DNA of 64,000 nt from Prunella strophiata (GCA_036583965.1 JAZBQD010000018.1:70185564-70249563), one strand, 5' to 3'; counted from the first letter of the stretch, positions 52,781 to 64,000 are shown. The notes: generated by a model from the sequence alone, not told the origin. Program-made: numbers and translations.

Positions 52781-55700
52781 TCCCAGTGCCACCATTCCCA
52801 TCCCAGTGCCACCATTCCCATCCCAGTGCCACCATTCCAATCCCAGTGCCACCATTCCCATCCCAGTGCCACCATTCCCATCCCAGTGCCGCCATTCCCA
52901 TCCCAGTGCCGCCATTCCCATCCCAGTGCCACCATTCCCATCCCAGTGCCGCCATTCCCATCCCAGTGCCACCATTCCCATCCCAGTGCCACCATTCCCA
53001 TCCCAGTGCCGCCATTCCCATCCCAGTGCCGCCATTCCCATCCCAGTGCCACCATTCCCATCCCAGTGCCGCCATTCCCATCCCAGTGCCACCATTCCCA
53101 TCCCAGTGCCACCATTCCCATCCCAGTGCCACCATTCCCATCCCAGTGCCGCCATTCCCATCCCAGTGCCGCCATTCCCATCCCAGTGCCGCCATTCCCA
53201 TCCCAGTGCCACCATTCCCATCCCAGTGCCGCCATTCCCATCCCAGTGCCACCATTCCCATCCCAGTGCCGCCATTCCCATCCCAGTGCCGCCATTCCCA
53301 TCCCAGTGCCACCATTCCCATCCCAGTGCCACCATTCCCATCCCAGTGCCGCCATTCCCATCCCAGTGCCGCCATTCCCATCCCAGTGCCGCCATTCCCA
53401 TCCCAGTGCCACCATTCCCATCCCAGTGCCGCCATTCCCATCCCAGTGCCACCATTCCCATCCCAGAGCCGCCATTCCCATCCCAGTGCCACCATTCCAA
53501 TCCCAGTGCCGCCATTCCAATCCCAGTGCCGCCGTTCCCATCCCAGTGCCGCCATTCCCATCCCAGTGCCGCCATTCCCATCCCAGTGCCGCCATTCCCA
53601 TCCCAGTGCCGCCATTCCCATCCCAGTGCCACCATTCCCATCCCAGTGCCGCCATTCCCATCCCAGTGCCACCATTCCCATCCCAGTGCCACCATTCCCA
53701 TCCCAGTGCCACCATTCCCATCCCAGTGCCACCATTCCCATCCCAGTGCCGCCATTCCCATCCCAGCGCTGCCGTGCTGATCCCAGTGCCACCATTCCCA
53801 TCCCAGTGCCACCATTCCCATCCCAGTGCCGCCATTCCCATCCCAGTGCCGCCATTCCCATCCCAGTGCCGCCATTCCCATCCCAGTGCCGCCATTCCCA
53901 TCCCAGTGCCGCCATTCCCATCCCAGTGCCACCATTCCAATCCCAGTGCTGCCATTCCAATCCCAGTGCCGCCGTTCCCATCCCAGTGCCGCCATTCCCA
54001 TCCCAGTGCCGCCATTCCCATCCCAGTGCCACCATTCCCATCCCAGTGCCACCATTCCCATCCCAGTGCCGCCATTCCCATCCCAGTGCCGCCATTCCCA
54101 TCCCAGTGCCGCCATTCCCATCCCAGTGCCACCATTCCAATCCCAGTGCCACCATTCCCATCCCAGTGCCACCATTCCCATCCCAGTGCCGCCATTCCCA
54201 TCCCAGTGCCACCATTCCCATCCCAGTGCCACCATTCCCATCCCAGTGCCGCCATTCCCATCCCAGTGCCACCATTCCCATCCCAGTGCCACCATTCCCA
54301 TCCCAGTGCCACCATTCCCATCCCAGTGCCGCCATTCCCATCCCAGTGCCACCATTCCCATCCCAGTGCCACCATTCCCATCCCAGTGCCGCCATTCCAT
54401 CCCAGTGCCACCATTCCCATCCCAGTGCCACCATTCCCATCCCAGTGCCACCATTCCCATCCCAGTGCCGCCATTCCCATCCCAGTGCCGCCATTCCCAT
54501 CCCAGTGCCACCATTCCCATCCCAGTGCCACCATTCCCATCCCAGTGCCACCATTCCCATCCCAGTGCCGCCATTCCCATCCCAGTGCCGCCATTCCATC
54601 CCAGTGCCACCATTCCCATCCCAGTGCCGCCATTCCCATCCCAGTGCCGCCATTCCCATCCCAGTGCCACCATTCCCATCCCAGTGCCACCATTCCCATC
54701 CCAGTGCCGCCATTCCCATCCCAGTGCCGCCATTCCCATCCCAGTGCCACCATTCCCATCCCAGTGCCACCATTCCCATCCCAGTGCCGCCATTCCCATC
54801 CCAGTGCCGCCATTCCCATCCCAGTGCCGCCATTCCCATCCCAGTGCCGCCATTCCCATCCCAGTGCCGCCATTCCCATCCCAGTGCCGCCATTCCCATC
54901 CCAGTGCCGCCATTCCCATCCCAGTGCCACCATTCCAATCCCAGTGCCACCATTCCCATCCCAGTGCCGCCATTCCCATCCCAGTGCCGCCATTCCCATC
55001 CCAGTGCCGCCATTCCCATCCCAGTGCCGCCATTCCCATCCCAGTGCCGCCATTCCCATCCCAGTGCCGCCATTCCCATCCCAGTGCCGCCATTCCCATC
55101 CCAGTGCCACCATTCCCATCCCACTGCCACCGTTCCAGTCCCAGTGCCACCATTCCCATCCCAGTGCCGCCATTCCAATCCCGGTGCCGCCATTCCAATC
55201 CCGGTGCCGCCATTCCCATCCCAGTGCCACCATTCCCATCCCAGTGCCGCCATTCCAATCCCGGTGCCGCCATTCCAATCCCGGTGCCGCCATTCCAATC
55301 CCGGTGCCGCCATTCCAATCCCGGTGCCGCCATTCCAATCCCGGTGCCGCCATTCCCATCCCAGTGCCACCATTCCCATCCCAGTGCCACCATTCCCATC
55401 CCAGTGCCGCCATTCCCATCCCAGTGCCGCCATTCCAATCCCGGTGCCGCCATTCCAATCCCGGTGCCGCCATTCCAATCCCGGTGCCGCCATTCCCATC
55501 CCAGTGCCGCCATTCCCATCCCAGTGCCGCCATTCCAATCCCGGTGCCGCCATTCCCATCCCAGTGCCGCCATTCCAATCCCGGTGCCGCCATTCCAATC
55601 CCGGTGCCGCCATTCCCATCCCAGTGCCGCCATTCCCATCCCAGTGCCGCCATTCCAATCCCGGTGCCGCCATTCCAATCCCGGTGCCGCCATTCCAATC

Positions 55701-56845
55701 CCGGTGCCGCCATTCCCATCCCAGTGCCGCCATTCCCATCCCAGTGCCGCCATTCCAATCCCGGTGCCGCCATTCCCATCCCAGTGCCGCCATTCCAATC
55801 CCGGTGCCGCCATTCCAATCCCGGTGCCGCCATTCCAATCCCGGTGCCGCCATTCCCATCCCAGTGCCGCCATTCCCATCCCAGTGCCGCCATTCCAATC
55901 CCGGTGCCGCCATTCCAATCCCGGTGCCGCCATTCCCATCCCAGTGCCACCATTCCCATCCCAGTGCCGCCATTCCCATCCCAGTGCCGCCATTCCAATC
56001 CCGGTGCCGCCATTCCAATCCCGGTGCCGCCATTCCAATCCCGGTGCCGCCATTCCCATCCCAGTGCCGCCATTCCAATCCCGGTGCCGCCATTCCCATC
56101 CCAGTGCCGCCATTCCAATCCCGGTGCCGCCATTCCAATCCCGGTGCCGCCATTCCCATCCCAGTGCCACCATTCCAATCCCAGTGCCACCATTCCAATC
56201 CCAGTGCCACCATTCCAATCCCAGTGCCACCATTCCCATCCCAGTGCCGCCATTCCAATCCCGGTGCCGCCATTCCCATCCCAGTGCCGCCATTCCAATC
56301 CCGGTGCCGCCATTCCAATCCCGGTGCCGCCATTCCCATCCCAGTGCCGCCATTCCCATCCCAGTGCCGCCATTCCCATCCCAGTGCCGCCATTCCATCC
56401 CAGTGCCACCATTCCCATCCAGTGCCACCATTCCAATCCCAGTGCCACCATTCCCATCCCAGTGCCGCCATTCCCATCCCAGTGCCGCCATTCCCATCCC
56501 AGTGCCGCCATTCCCATCCCAGTGCCGCCATTCCCATCCCAGTGCCGCCATTCCCATCCCAGTGCCACCATTCCCATCCCAGTGCCACCATTCCCATCCC
56601 AGTGCCACCATTCCCATCCCAGTGCCACCATTCCAATCCCAGTGCCACCATTCCCATCCCAGTGCCACCATTCCATCCCAGTGCCACCATTCCCATCCCA
56701 GTGCCACCATTCCCATCCCAGTGCCACCATTCCAATCCCAGTGCCACCATTCCCATCCCAGTGCCACCATTCCAATCCCAGTGCCACCATTCCCATCCCA
56801 GTGCCACCATTCCCATCCCAGTGCCACCATTCCTACCCAGTGCCA
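52781..56845. repeat. 20-bp minisatellite (~203 copies)
   Basis: CCCAGTGCCACCATTCCCAT in strict 20-bp register, with only a handful of 1-base deletions. Three positions vary: A or G in GCCACC/GCCGCC, C or A in CCCAT/CCAAT, and A or G in CCAGT/CCGGT. A Y-shaped mixture of units dominates 55.15-56.35 kb. Very long stop-free frames exist on both strands and are artefacts of the unit. Confidence 0.98.
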
Positions 56846-56964
56846 CCATTGCGATTCCCACCATGCCCCGCCATCCTGTGACCCCCACCTTCCATCCCAC
56901 TGCCACCGTTCCAGTCCAGTGATTGCGATCCCAGCTCCCCACTGCCATCCCAGCACCACCTTCC

Positions 56965-57095
56965 ATCCTCCAGGTGCCGCATTCCAATCCCGGTTGCCGC
57001 CATTCCAATCCCGGTGCCGCCATTCCAATCCCGGTGCCGCCATTCCAATCCCGGTGCCGCCATTCCCATCCCAGTGCCACCATTCCCATCTCCAC
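56965..57095. repeat. 20-bp minisatellite, detached block
   Basis: Five to six units, mostly the CCAATCCCGGTGCCGCC form, separated from the main block by about 120 bp of unique sequence. Confidence 0.9.
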
Positions 57096-57739
57096 TGTCC
57101 CCACCCCATCTCCATCACCCCATTCCCAGCTTTTCCTCGCTGTTTTCCTTCTTCCTACCCCAGGAATTTTGTAACCCCTTCATGCCCGACTCAGCCGGAG
57201 GGAAGGAGAGCTGTTGACCTCCAGCTGGGATTCCTCCAGAATTGGGATCCAGCATCCCAAAATCAGGGCTTGGAGCTGGATTTTTACCCTCTGGAAAAGC
57301 CCCTGGAGCTCTGCAGGGAGGGCTCACCCAAACCAAGCCAGGATTTGGGATCTGGGAAGATCCCAGCGGGCGATTCCCGAGGCTCATTTCAATTCCTGGG
57401 AGCTGGGACAGAATTCCTGTTGATTTCTTTTTTTTTTTTTTATGGAGTTTGTCCTTTCCCAGTGGGAGGCTCCTCTGGAATGGCCACGAGCCACTTCCCA
57501 CGGCCAAACCCTCAAATTTTTCTTTCCCTGGATATTCCCAACGTCATAAAATTCACAGCCAGGAGCAGCTCGGTGCCCACGGTGCTTCCCAAACTTGTCC
57601 TTTAATAGGAAACCACCCCAAAACAGGAACTGAGCTTTCCAAGGAAATATTTCTCCAGTGAGGATAATTCTGGAGAGATGGGAATTGTAATAGAGGTGAA
57701 TTTTTTCCAGTATACCCAAGGAAGGACAGAAATCAAAAA

Positions 57740-59520
57740 TTATATAAAAATTACAGAAAAAAAAAAATCTTTAATTCAAATTCTTCCTTGGCATAAATCT
57801 CTTCTTTGCTCCTGGCTTTCCAAATTATGATTCCCAGGATGAAACGCTCCATTTTCAAAAAAAAAAAAAAAAAAAAAAAAAATATGGCTTCTATTTATGT
57901 CTTTAAAAAAACCCAAATTCATGGAAATTTGCTGCTTTTCCTTGGATATTTTTAAACTGTCTGCATTTGGGGCCGGAGGGAAGAACCAAACCACAATTTA
58001 GCTCCAGACTGTGGAAATTCCATGAACAATCCACATCCAGTCACTCTTTAATTCTGTTTTTTTTCCATTTTCCCCCCCAGTTTTTGGATTTTTAGACTTA
58101 TTCCTTCAGTTCTGTTGTTTTTTTTTTGGTTTTTTTTTTTCCTGGATTGATTCCTTCCATTTTGTTTCTTTCCCTAATGGTTATTAAATTATATTATAAA
58201 TTATATTAAAATTACAGAAAAAAAAAATCTTTAATTCAAATTCTTCCTTGGCATAAATCTCCTGTTTGCTCCAAGCTTTCCAAACTATTATTCCCAGGAT
58301 GAAACACTCGGTTTTCCCAATGCTCCTTAATAGCATTTTTGGATTTTTGCACCAATTCTTTCACTTTTTCTTTTTTCCCTGATGGTTCTTCCCATCAAAA
58401 AATTTTATAAAAATTACATTTAAAAAAATCTTTCATTTGAATTCTTCCTTGGCATAAACTTCCTGTTCACTCCAGGCTTTCCCAACTATTATTCCCATCA
58501 TGAAACACTCAGTTTTCGAAATGCTCTTTAACGTATTTTTGGATTTTTGCACCAATTCATTCAATTTTGGTTTTTTCCCTGACAGTTCTCCCCGTCAAAA
58601 ATTATAGAAAAATTACAGAAAAATATCTTTAATTTGAATTCTTCCTTTGCATAAATCTCCTGTTCGCTCCTGGCGTTCCAAACTATTATTCCCAGGATGA
58701 AATTCTCCATTTTCCCAATGGAGAAAGGAGCGTTTTCCCAATGCTCATTAACTGCATTTTTGGATCTTTGGACCGATTCCTTCCATTTTGGTTTTTTCCT
58801 TGATGGTTCTCCCCTTCAAAAATTATACAAAAATTATATTGAAATTATAGAAAAATTATAGAAAAAATATCTTTCATTCGAAATCTTCCTTTGCATAAAT
58901 CTCCTGTTCACTCCTGGCTTTCAAACTATTATTCCCAGGATGAAATTCTCCATTTTCCCAATGGAGAAAGGAGCGTTTTTCCCAATGCTCATTAACTGCA
59001 TTTTGGATTTTGGACCGATTCCTTCCATTTTGGTTTTTCCTTGATGGTTCTCCCCTTCAAAAATTATACAAAAATTATATTGAAATTATAGAAAAATTAT
59101 AGAAAAAATATCTTTCATTCGAAATCTTCCTTTGCATAAATCTCCTGTTCACTCCTGGCTTTCCAAACTATTATTCCCAGGATGAAATTCTCCATTTTCC
59201 CAATGGAGAAACGCGCATTTTGCCAATGCTCATTAGCTGCATTTTTTGATTTTTTGACTGATTCCTTCCATTTTGTTTTTTTCCTTGATGGTTCTCCCCA
59301 TCAAAAATTATCTAAAAATTATCTAAAAATTATAGAAAATTATAGAAAAATTAATTATAGAAAAAAGTCTTTAATTTGAATTCTTCCTTGGCATAAGTCT
59401 CCTGTTTGCTCCAGGCTTTTGAAAGCATTATTCCCAGGATGAAATTCTCCATTTTCCCAACGCTCATTAAACGCATTTTTGGATTTTTTGACCGATTCCT
59501 TCCGCTTTTTGGGTTTTTTT
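57740..59520. repeat. AT-rich ~200-245-bp tandem repeat (~7 copies)
   Basis: Each unit has CTTCCTTTGCATAAATCTCC, ATTATTCCCAGGATGAAA, a GCTCATTAACTGCATTTTTG-like part and a GATTCCTTCCATTTTG stretch, ending in an AAATTATA-rich linker. The GGATGAAA landmark recurs near 57836, 58297, 58498, 58695, 58937, 59179 and 59437. The last copy merges into the VAX2 exon 2 acceptor. Confidence 0.9.
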
Positions 59521-59552
59521 CCTGACTGTTTTCCCTGTTTTTTTCCGCACAG

Positions 59553-59740
59553 ATGCCAAAGGGACGATCCGGGAGATCGTGCTGCCCAAGGGGCTGGACC
59601 TGGACCGGCCCAAGCGGACGCGGACGTCCTTCACGGCGGAGCAGCTCTACCGCCTGGAGCTGGAATTCCAGCGCTGCCAGTACGTGGTGGGCCGGGAAAG
59701 GACGGAGTTAGCGCGGCAGCTCAACCTCTCCGAGACCCAG
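59553..59740 (+). CDS. VAX2: VAX2 exon 2 (homeodomain, first 44 residues)
   Basis: Residues 93-155: [19 protein letters not shown] followed by homeodomain positions 1-44 (P112 to Q155), including R5, F8, L16 and F20. The exon ends at Q44, before V45 of the recognition helix, which is where VAX, EMX and NOT genes carry their intron. The joined frame with exon 1 is intact; donor GTGAGA. The remaining homeodomain (VKVWFQNRR) and C-terminus must be in a third exon that I could not find before 64000. Position 18 is leucine (RLELEFQ) where I recall methionine in mammalian VAX proteins. Confidence 0.95.
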
Positions 59741-59859
59741 GTGAGACCCGCGGTGGCTCCTCAGGGGTGGGGACATCGTGGTGGCCGTGTCCCCGAGCCG
59801 TCAGGATGCGCGGAGTGAGGCGGTGATGGACGCACGCGGCGTTCCCGGCGATGGTTTTC

Positions 59860-60068
59860 CTTCATCGCGTCCTTGGAATGGTTGGGGTGCGGCTGGGGAA
59901 AACCCTGAGGGGTCTCTGGGGACCCCCCCAGCTGGTGGTGTCCCCTCAAATGTCCGGCGAAGGGTTGAGGAGAGGTTGGACACGGATTGGAGAAACCTGG
60001 AAAAGGGGAAGGTGGCCCTGGATGAGTTTTGAGGTTGTTTCCAACCCAACTCATTCCATGATCCCATG
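59860..60068 (+). mobile_element. CR1 3' fragment in VAX2 intron 2
   Basis: Ends GAGGTTGTTTCCAACCCAAC then TCATTCCATGATCCCATG, a CR1 3' terminus. The upstream part (GGTTGAGGAGAGGTTGGACA) is diverged. Confidence 0.6.
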
Positions 60069-60334
60069 AAAAGCAGGAAGAGGAAGGAGCAGGGGGTGAC
60101 AGCAGTGACCTGAGGTGGGACGTGGTGGGGATTGGGGTGTGTGGGGGCTGCTCCCGCTTTTCCTGCACCTCAATCCCAGCAATCCAGGAATTAGCCCTGG
60201 AACTCTTCTCCATCGCCTTCCTTGGATGATGGGAAGGGATTTTCTTGGTTTTCCTGTGCTGGGGACATCTGGGAGAATGGATGGGGTGAGCTCTGAGGTT
60301 GGTGCCTCTGATGGGGTGGTGATGGTTTTGGCTT

Positions 60335-60425
60335 AGAAATTTATTATTAAATATTAATCATCATTAATTAAATAATATTAATAACAGTATGTATGTAATA
60401 ATAATAATAATAATAATAGAATAAT
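60335..60425. repeat. ATA/ATT-rich microsatellite
   Basis: A TAA-rich tract including eight or so AAT triplets at 60397-60418. Confidence 0.85.
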
Positions 60426-60719
60426 TATAAGTATTCTGCCCTGTCCACCCCTTTCCTGCCAGGTCTGACAATAGCATAGTTTAACTGGATTTGTACAGGA
60501 AATAATTCCGATTTTTCCGACTCTTTTTATGGAACAAACCCATCCTGGCCCTGCCTCTGAAGGGTGGCATTTGGGGGGATCCTGCTGCTGGGTGAGGGGG
60601 AAATTGGCATTCCAGGATTTTTTGGGGGATGGAATAGGGGGAATTCAGTGAGGAGGAGGATTTGGGGTGGGATTTGGCTGTGCCGTGGTCGGGAGAAAAG
60701 TGGCCTTGGGTTCCCTATT

Positions 60720-61345
60720 CCTGAGGTCCCAGTGTCACCTACAAGGAGCCAGGAGAGTCACAGGTGACCGTGGCACTCTGTGTGAACAGCTTTGTCCCCC
60801 TGGTGAGGGGTCCCTTTTCCCAGTGTCCTTCTTCCCAATGTCCCTCTTCCTGGAATCCCTCTTCTTGGGGTGCCTCTTCCCAGATTTCTCTTCCCGAAGT
60901 CCCAGTGTCACCTTCCATGGAGCCAGGAGGGTCACAGGTGGCCTTGGCTGTGTCACACTGTGGGAACAGCTTTGTCCCCCTGGTGAGGAGGTCCCTTTTC
61001 CTGGAATCCCTCTTCTTGGGGTGCCTTTTCCTGGAATCCTTCTTCCTGGGGTTCATCTTCCCAGATTTCTATTCCCAAGGTCCCAGTGTCACCTCCATGG
61101 TGCCAGGAGGGCTACAGGTGGCCTTGGCCATATCACACTGCAGGAACAGCTTTGTCTCCCTGGTGAGGGTTTCCCTCTTCCTGGGATCCCTCTTCTTGGG
61201 GTGCCTTTTCCTGGAATCCCTCTTCTCGGGGTCCCTCTTCCCAGAAATTCTCTTCCTGAAGTCCCAGTGTCACCTCCACGGTGCCAGGAGGGTCACAGGT
61301 GGCCTTGGCTGTGTCACACTGCAGGAGCAGCTTTGTCCCCCTGGT
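60720..61345. repeat. ~180-bp tandem repeat (4 copies)
   Basis: Copies begin near 60724, 60897, 61078 and 61259 with CCCAGTGTCACCTCCATGG, then GAGGGTCACAGGTGGCC, then GGAACAGCTTTGTCCCCCTG and a TTCCTGGAATCCCTCTTC tail. Confidence 0.88.
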
Positions 61346-62580
61346 GAGGGATTCCCTCTTCCTGGGATCCCTCTTCCCAAATCCCTCTTCCCAAATCCCT
61401 CTTCCCAAATCCCTCTTCCCAGGATCCCTCTTCCCAAATCCCTCTTCCCAGGATCCCTCTTCCCAAATCCCCCTTCCCAAATCCCCTTCCAAATCCCTCT
61501 TCCCAGGATCCCTCTTCCCAAATCCCCCTTCCCAAATCCCTCTTCCCAGGATCCCTCTTCCCAAATCCCTCTTCCCAGGATCCCTCTTCCCAAATCCCTC
61601 TTCCCAGGATCCCTCTTCCCAAATCCCTCTTCCCAGGATCCCTCTTCCCAAATCCCTCTTCCCAGGATCCCTCTTCCCAAATCCCTCTTCCCAGGATCCC
61701 TCTTCCCAAATCCCTCTTCCCAGGATCCCTCTTCCCAAATCCCCCTTCCCAAATCCCACTTTCCAGGATTTCTCTTCTGAAATCCCCCTTCCCAATCCCT
61801 CTTCCCAAATCCCTCTTCCCAAATCCCTCTTCCCAGGATCCCTCTTCCCAAATCCCTCTTCCCAGGATCCCTCTTCCCAAATCCCCCTTCCCAAATCCCA
61901 CTTTCCAGGATTTCTCTTCTGAAATCCCCCTTCCCAAATCCCCCTTCCCAAATCCCTTTTCCCAGGATTCCTCTTCCTGGGGTCCTGGTGTCACCTCCAC
62001 AGAGACAGGAGTGACAGGTGACAAGGGACAAGCTGTGTGTCCCTGGCATGGGATCCCTCTTCCCAAATCCCCCTTCCCAAATCTCCCTTTCCAATTCCCC
62101 CCTTCCCAAATCCCACTTCCCAGGATCCCTCTTCCCAAATCCCCCTTCCCAAATCCCTCTTCCCAAATCCCCCTTCCCAGGATCCCTCTTCCCAAATCCC
62201 TCTTCCCAGGATCCCTCTTCCCAATCCCCCTTCCCAATCCCCCTTCTCCACATCCCCCTTCCCAAATCCCCCTTTCCAAATCCCTCTTCCCAAATCCCTC
62301 TTCCCAGGATCCCTCTTCCCAAATCCCCCTTCCCCAATCCCCCTTCCCAAATCCCACTTTCCAGGATTTCTCTTCTGAAATCCCCCTTCCCAAATCCCCC
62401 CTCACCAAATCCCCCTTCCCAAATCCCTCTTCCCAAATCCCTCTTCCCAGGATCCTCTTCCCAAATCCCCCTTCCCCAATCCCGCTTCCCAAATCCCACT
62501 TTCCAGGATTTCTCTTCTGAAATCCCCCTTCCCAAATCCCCCCTCACCAAATCCCCCTTCCCAAATCCCTCTTCCCAGGC
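61346..62580. repeat. CTTCCCAAATCC / CTTCCCAGGATCC pyrimidine-rich array
   Basis: Two blocks (61350-61975 and 62050-62580) of 13-15-bp words TTCCCAAATCCCTC and TTCCCAGGATCCCTC, apparently amplified from the tail of the ~180-bp unit. They are split by a 70-bp piece of that unit. The phrase ACTTTCCAGGATTTCTCTTC recurs several times as a higher-order marker. Confidence 0.9.
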
Positions 62581-63699
62581 TCTCTCCGTGGTCTCAGCAG
62601 TGCAACCCAGGGCCAGCGTTTGTCCCCTGGGCACGGAGGATGTGCCCAGCAGGGTGCCAGGGCTGGGAGGTCACAGCCTTTCCTTAGGGATGAAATTCCC
62701 ATCTTTTCTCTGGAGCCTGGCTGCTGCCTCCATCCCTGGGTGAGAAAATTCCCACCCCGTGGGCCGGGCGCTGTCGCTTCTCCTCCGCTCTCCCCCTTCC
62801 TGCACCCTCTTCCCTCCTTCATCCCTGTCTCCTTAAATTCCTTTCCCTGCTTTTCACACCATTTTTCCTTCCCTGCAGCCAATTCCCATTTTCCAGAACC
62901 TTCCTGGCTCCTCGATTTTCCCCAGCCACCCAGAATTCCCAAATTCCTCCTCTTCCTCTCCCCAGGGATGGTTTCACACTCAGGCATCCCCCTTTTCTTG
63001 ATTCCTGGTTTTTCATGGCCAGGATGTTTTCCTCGGGAATTCCAGGAGCTTTACACCCACTTTTCCAAGCCCCCTTTGGGTCTGGAAGGTGCTGATCCCA
63101 CCTGGATGTGGCCTGGAGAGGGAAAAGTCACCACCAGCCCCTCCTGTCCCCACCCAGCTCCTCCAAACCGAGATAAATCCGACTTTTGCAGCAATCCCAG
63201 GATTTTGGCTGGTTCTGGCGATTCATTCCCTGAGCAGCTCCCAGAATTTAGGGAATTTTGGTGGTGGATCCAAATCAGCAGCATCTCCTGGCTCTTTATT
63301 TTTTGGGGGGATGGGGACAGATCCTTTCCAACCCCTCCCTGGGCTGGATTTTAATTCCAAAACAAATTCTTGGAATTAAATCTTTAATTCCAAGGAAGCT
63401 GCTCCTGACTTTTCCCTGGGATTGCGATGGGAACCCTGAAGGAAAGGGGCCACCAGGGCTGGGATTTTTTTGTGCCTGTGGATGTTTGGGAGGGGAGGGG
63501 GGAAGGATGATTCATCCCGGCGAGGAGGGAATGTGACGAGATGGGAAGAGACGCGGTGTGATCGCAGCTGGAATGCTGCAGCATTCCCGGGAGCGGGGCT
63601 GGGACCTTGCAGAAATCCTGCTGGAAACGGGGAAAAAAAGGGATTTAGGGTCTGGTTTTACTCTCCTGGCAGCTGGTTGGCAGAGTTGGAGGCGGGATG

Positions 63700-64000
63700 G
63701 GTTGGGGAGAGCGGGATTTGGGGTTTTTTTGGCTCAGAGTCCTGCTCCAGGAGTAGGGGATTGGGTTGGGAGAGAGGGAATCACTGGGAGGAGAGGAGGG
63801 ATCAGGCAGGGAGAGAAGGATCAGCCAAAAAAGATGGGAATCAGCCAGGAGTGAGGGTGGGATCATCCAGGGACAGCAGGGATCACCCAAGAGCAATGGG
63901 AATCTCCTGGAAGTGAGGGTGGGATCATCCAGAGAGAGCTGGGATTGCTCAGGAGAGAGGGAAAATCACTCAGGGAAGAGGGGGATCACCCAGAAAAGAT
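63700..64000. repeat. degenerate ~30-bp GGGATCACCCAG-type repeat
   Basis: Loose repetition of GGGATCATCCAGG, GGGAATCAGCCAGG and GAGTGAGGGTGGGATCATCC up to the end of the window. Continues beyond it. Confidence 0.6.

Larger units (their letters stand above)
49734..59552 (+). other. VAX2: VAX2 intron 1
   Basis: 9.8 kb, phase 1, GT-AG. More than 70 percent is tandem repeat: an 11-bp array, a 20-bp array and an AT-rich ~200-245-bp array. The first kilobase continues the CpG-rich zone and carries a T homopolymer at 50128-50144. 52251-52780 and 57091-57735 are unique, and nothing is recognised in them. Confidence 0.85.
59741..64000 (+). other. VAX2: VAX2 intron 2 (partial)
   Basis: Open-ended intron. 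No stretch encoding the VKVWFQNRR helix was found in any frame, so exon 3 lies beyond the window (or is missing from the assembly). The intron holds a CR1 end, an ATA-rich tract and two pyrimidine-rich arrays. 62590-63700 is mostly unique. Confidence 0.7.

Noticed and set aside
52523..57605. Open frames of 1250-1530 codons on both strands over the 20-bp array
   Set aside because: The stop-free 20-bp unit gives a 20-residue cycle in every frame. It lies inside VAX2 intron 1, so it is not an independent gene.
59741..64000. Search for VAX2 exon 3 (VKVWFQNRR helix)
   Set aside because: No matching codons in any plus-strand frame; the exon must be outside the window or unassembled.

Overview
The window is vertebrate and almost certainly avian, most likely from a songbird microchromosome. 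The evidence is split genes with consensus GT-AG introns, CpG-island sequence, many CR1 retroposon fragments, one songbird-type ERV LTR, and very high GC. Roughly half of the 64 kb is tandem repeat, with units of about 3, 4, 5, 11, 13, 14, 20, 21, 28, 35, 40, 43, 54 and 240 bp.

Layout. 1-14.1 kb has no recognisable gene. It holds a solo LTR, 54-bp and 35-bp minisatellites, a 1-kb duplicated block, and a giant (TTCC)n array that flips to (GGAA)n and ends about 210 bp before a start codon. 14.3-30.3 kb is a 17-exon plus-strand gene encoding sialoadhesin (SIGLEC1/CD169): signal peptide, sialic-acid-binding V-set domain, 14 C2-type Ig domains and a transmembrane exon that ends in a stop. Its probable 3' UTR, with a poly(A) signal at 33161, contains about 117 copies of a 21-bp repeat. 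33.6-43.7 kb is gene-free satellite: about 540 pure CCT triplets, then 43-bp, 40-bp and 14-bp arrays. 43.7-50.7 kb is GC-rich, CpG-island-like sequence around exon 1 of the homeobox gene VAX2 (start codon 49457). 50.7-59.5 kb is VAX2 intron 1, mostly an 11-bp array, a 20-bp array and an AT-rich array of ~200-245-bp units. VAX2 exon 2, carrying the first 44 homeodomain residues, is at 59553-59740. The third exon was not found and should lie beyond the window.

The two genes have unrelated roles: macrophage adhesion to sialylated ligands, and ventral eye patterning. They share only position and a repeat-choked setting. Five SIGLEC1 Ig exons carry a single-base excess that breaks frame, although all splice sites and exon phases are otherwise sound. 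Because 20.6-23.35 kb also looks like poor consensus, assembly error is as likely as real decay.

I found no CRISPR array, RNA gene, complete transposon or credible coding sequence outside these two genes. The many very long open frames here are by-products of stop-free tandem repeats.
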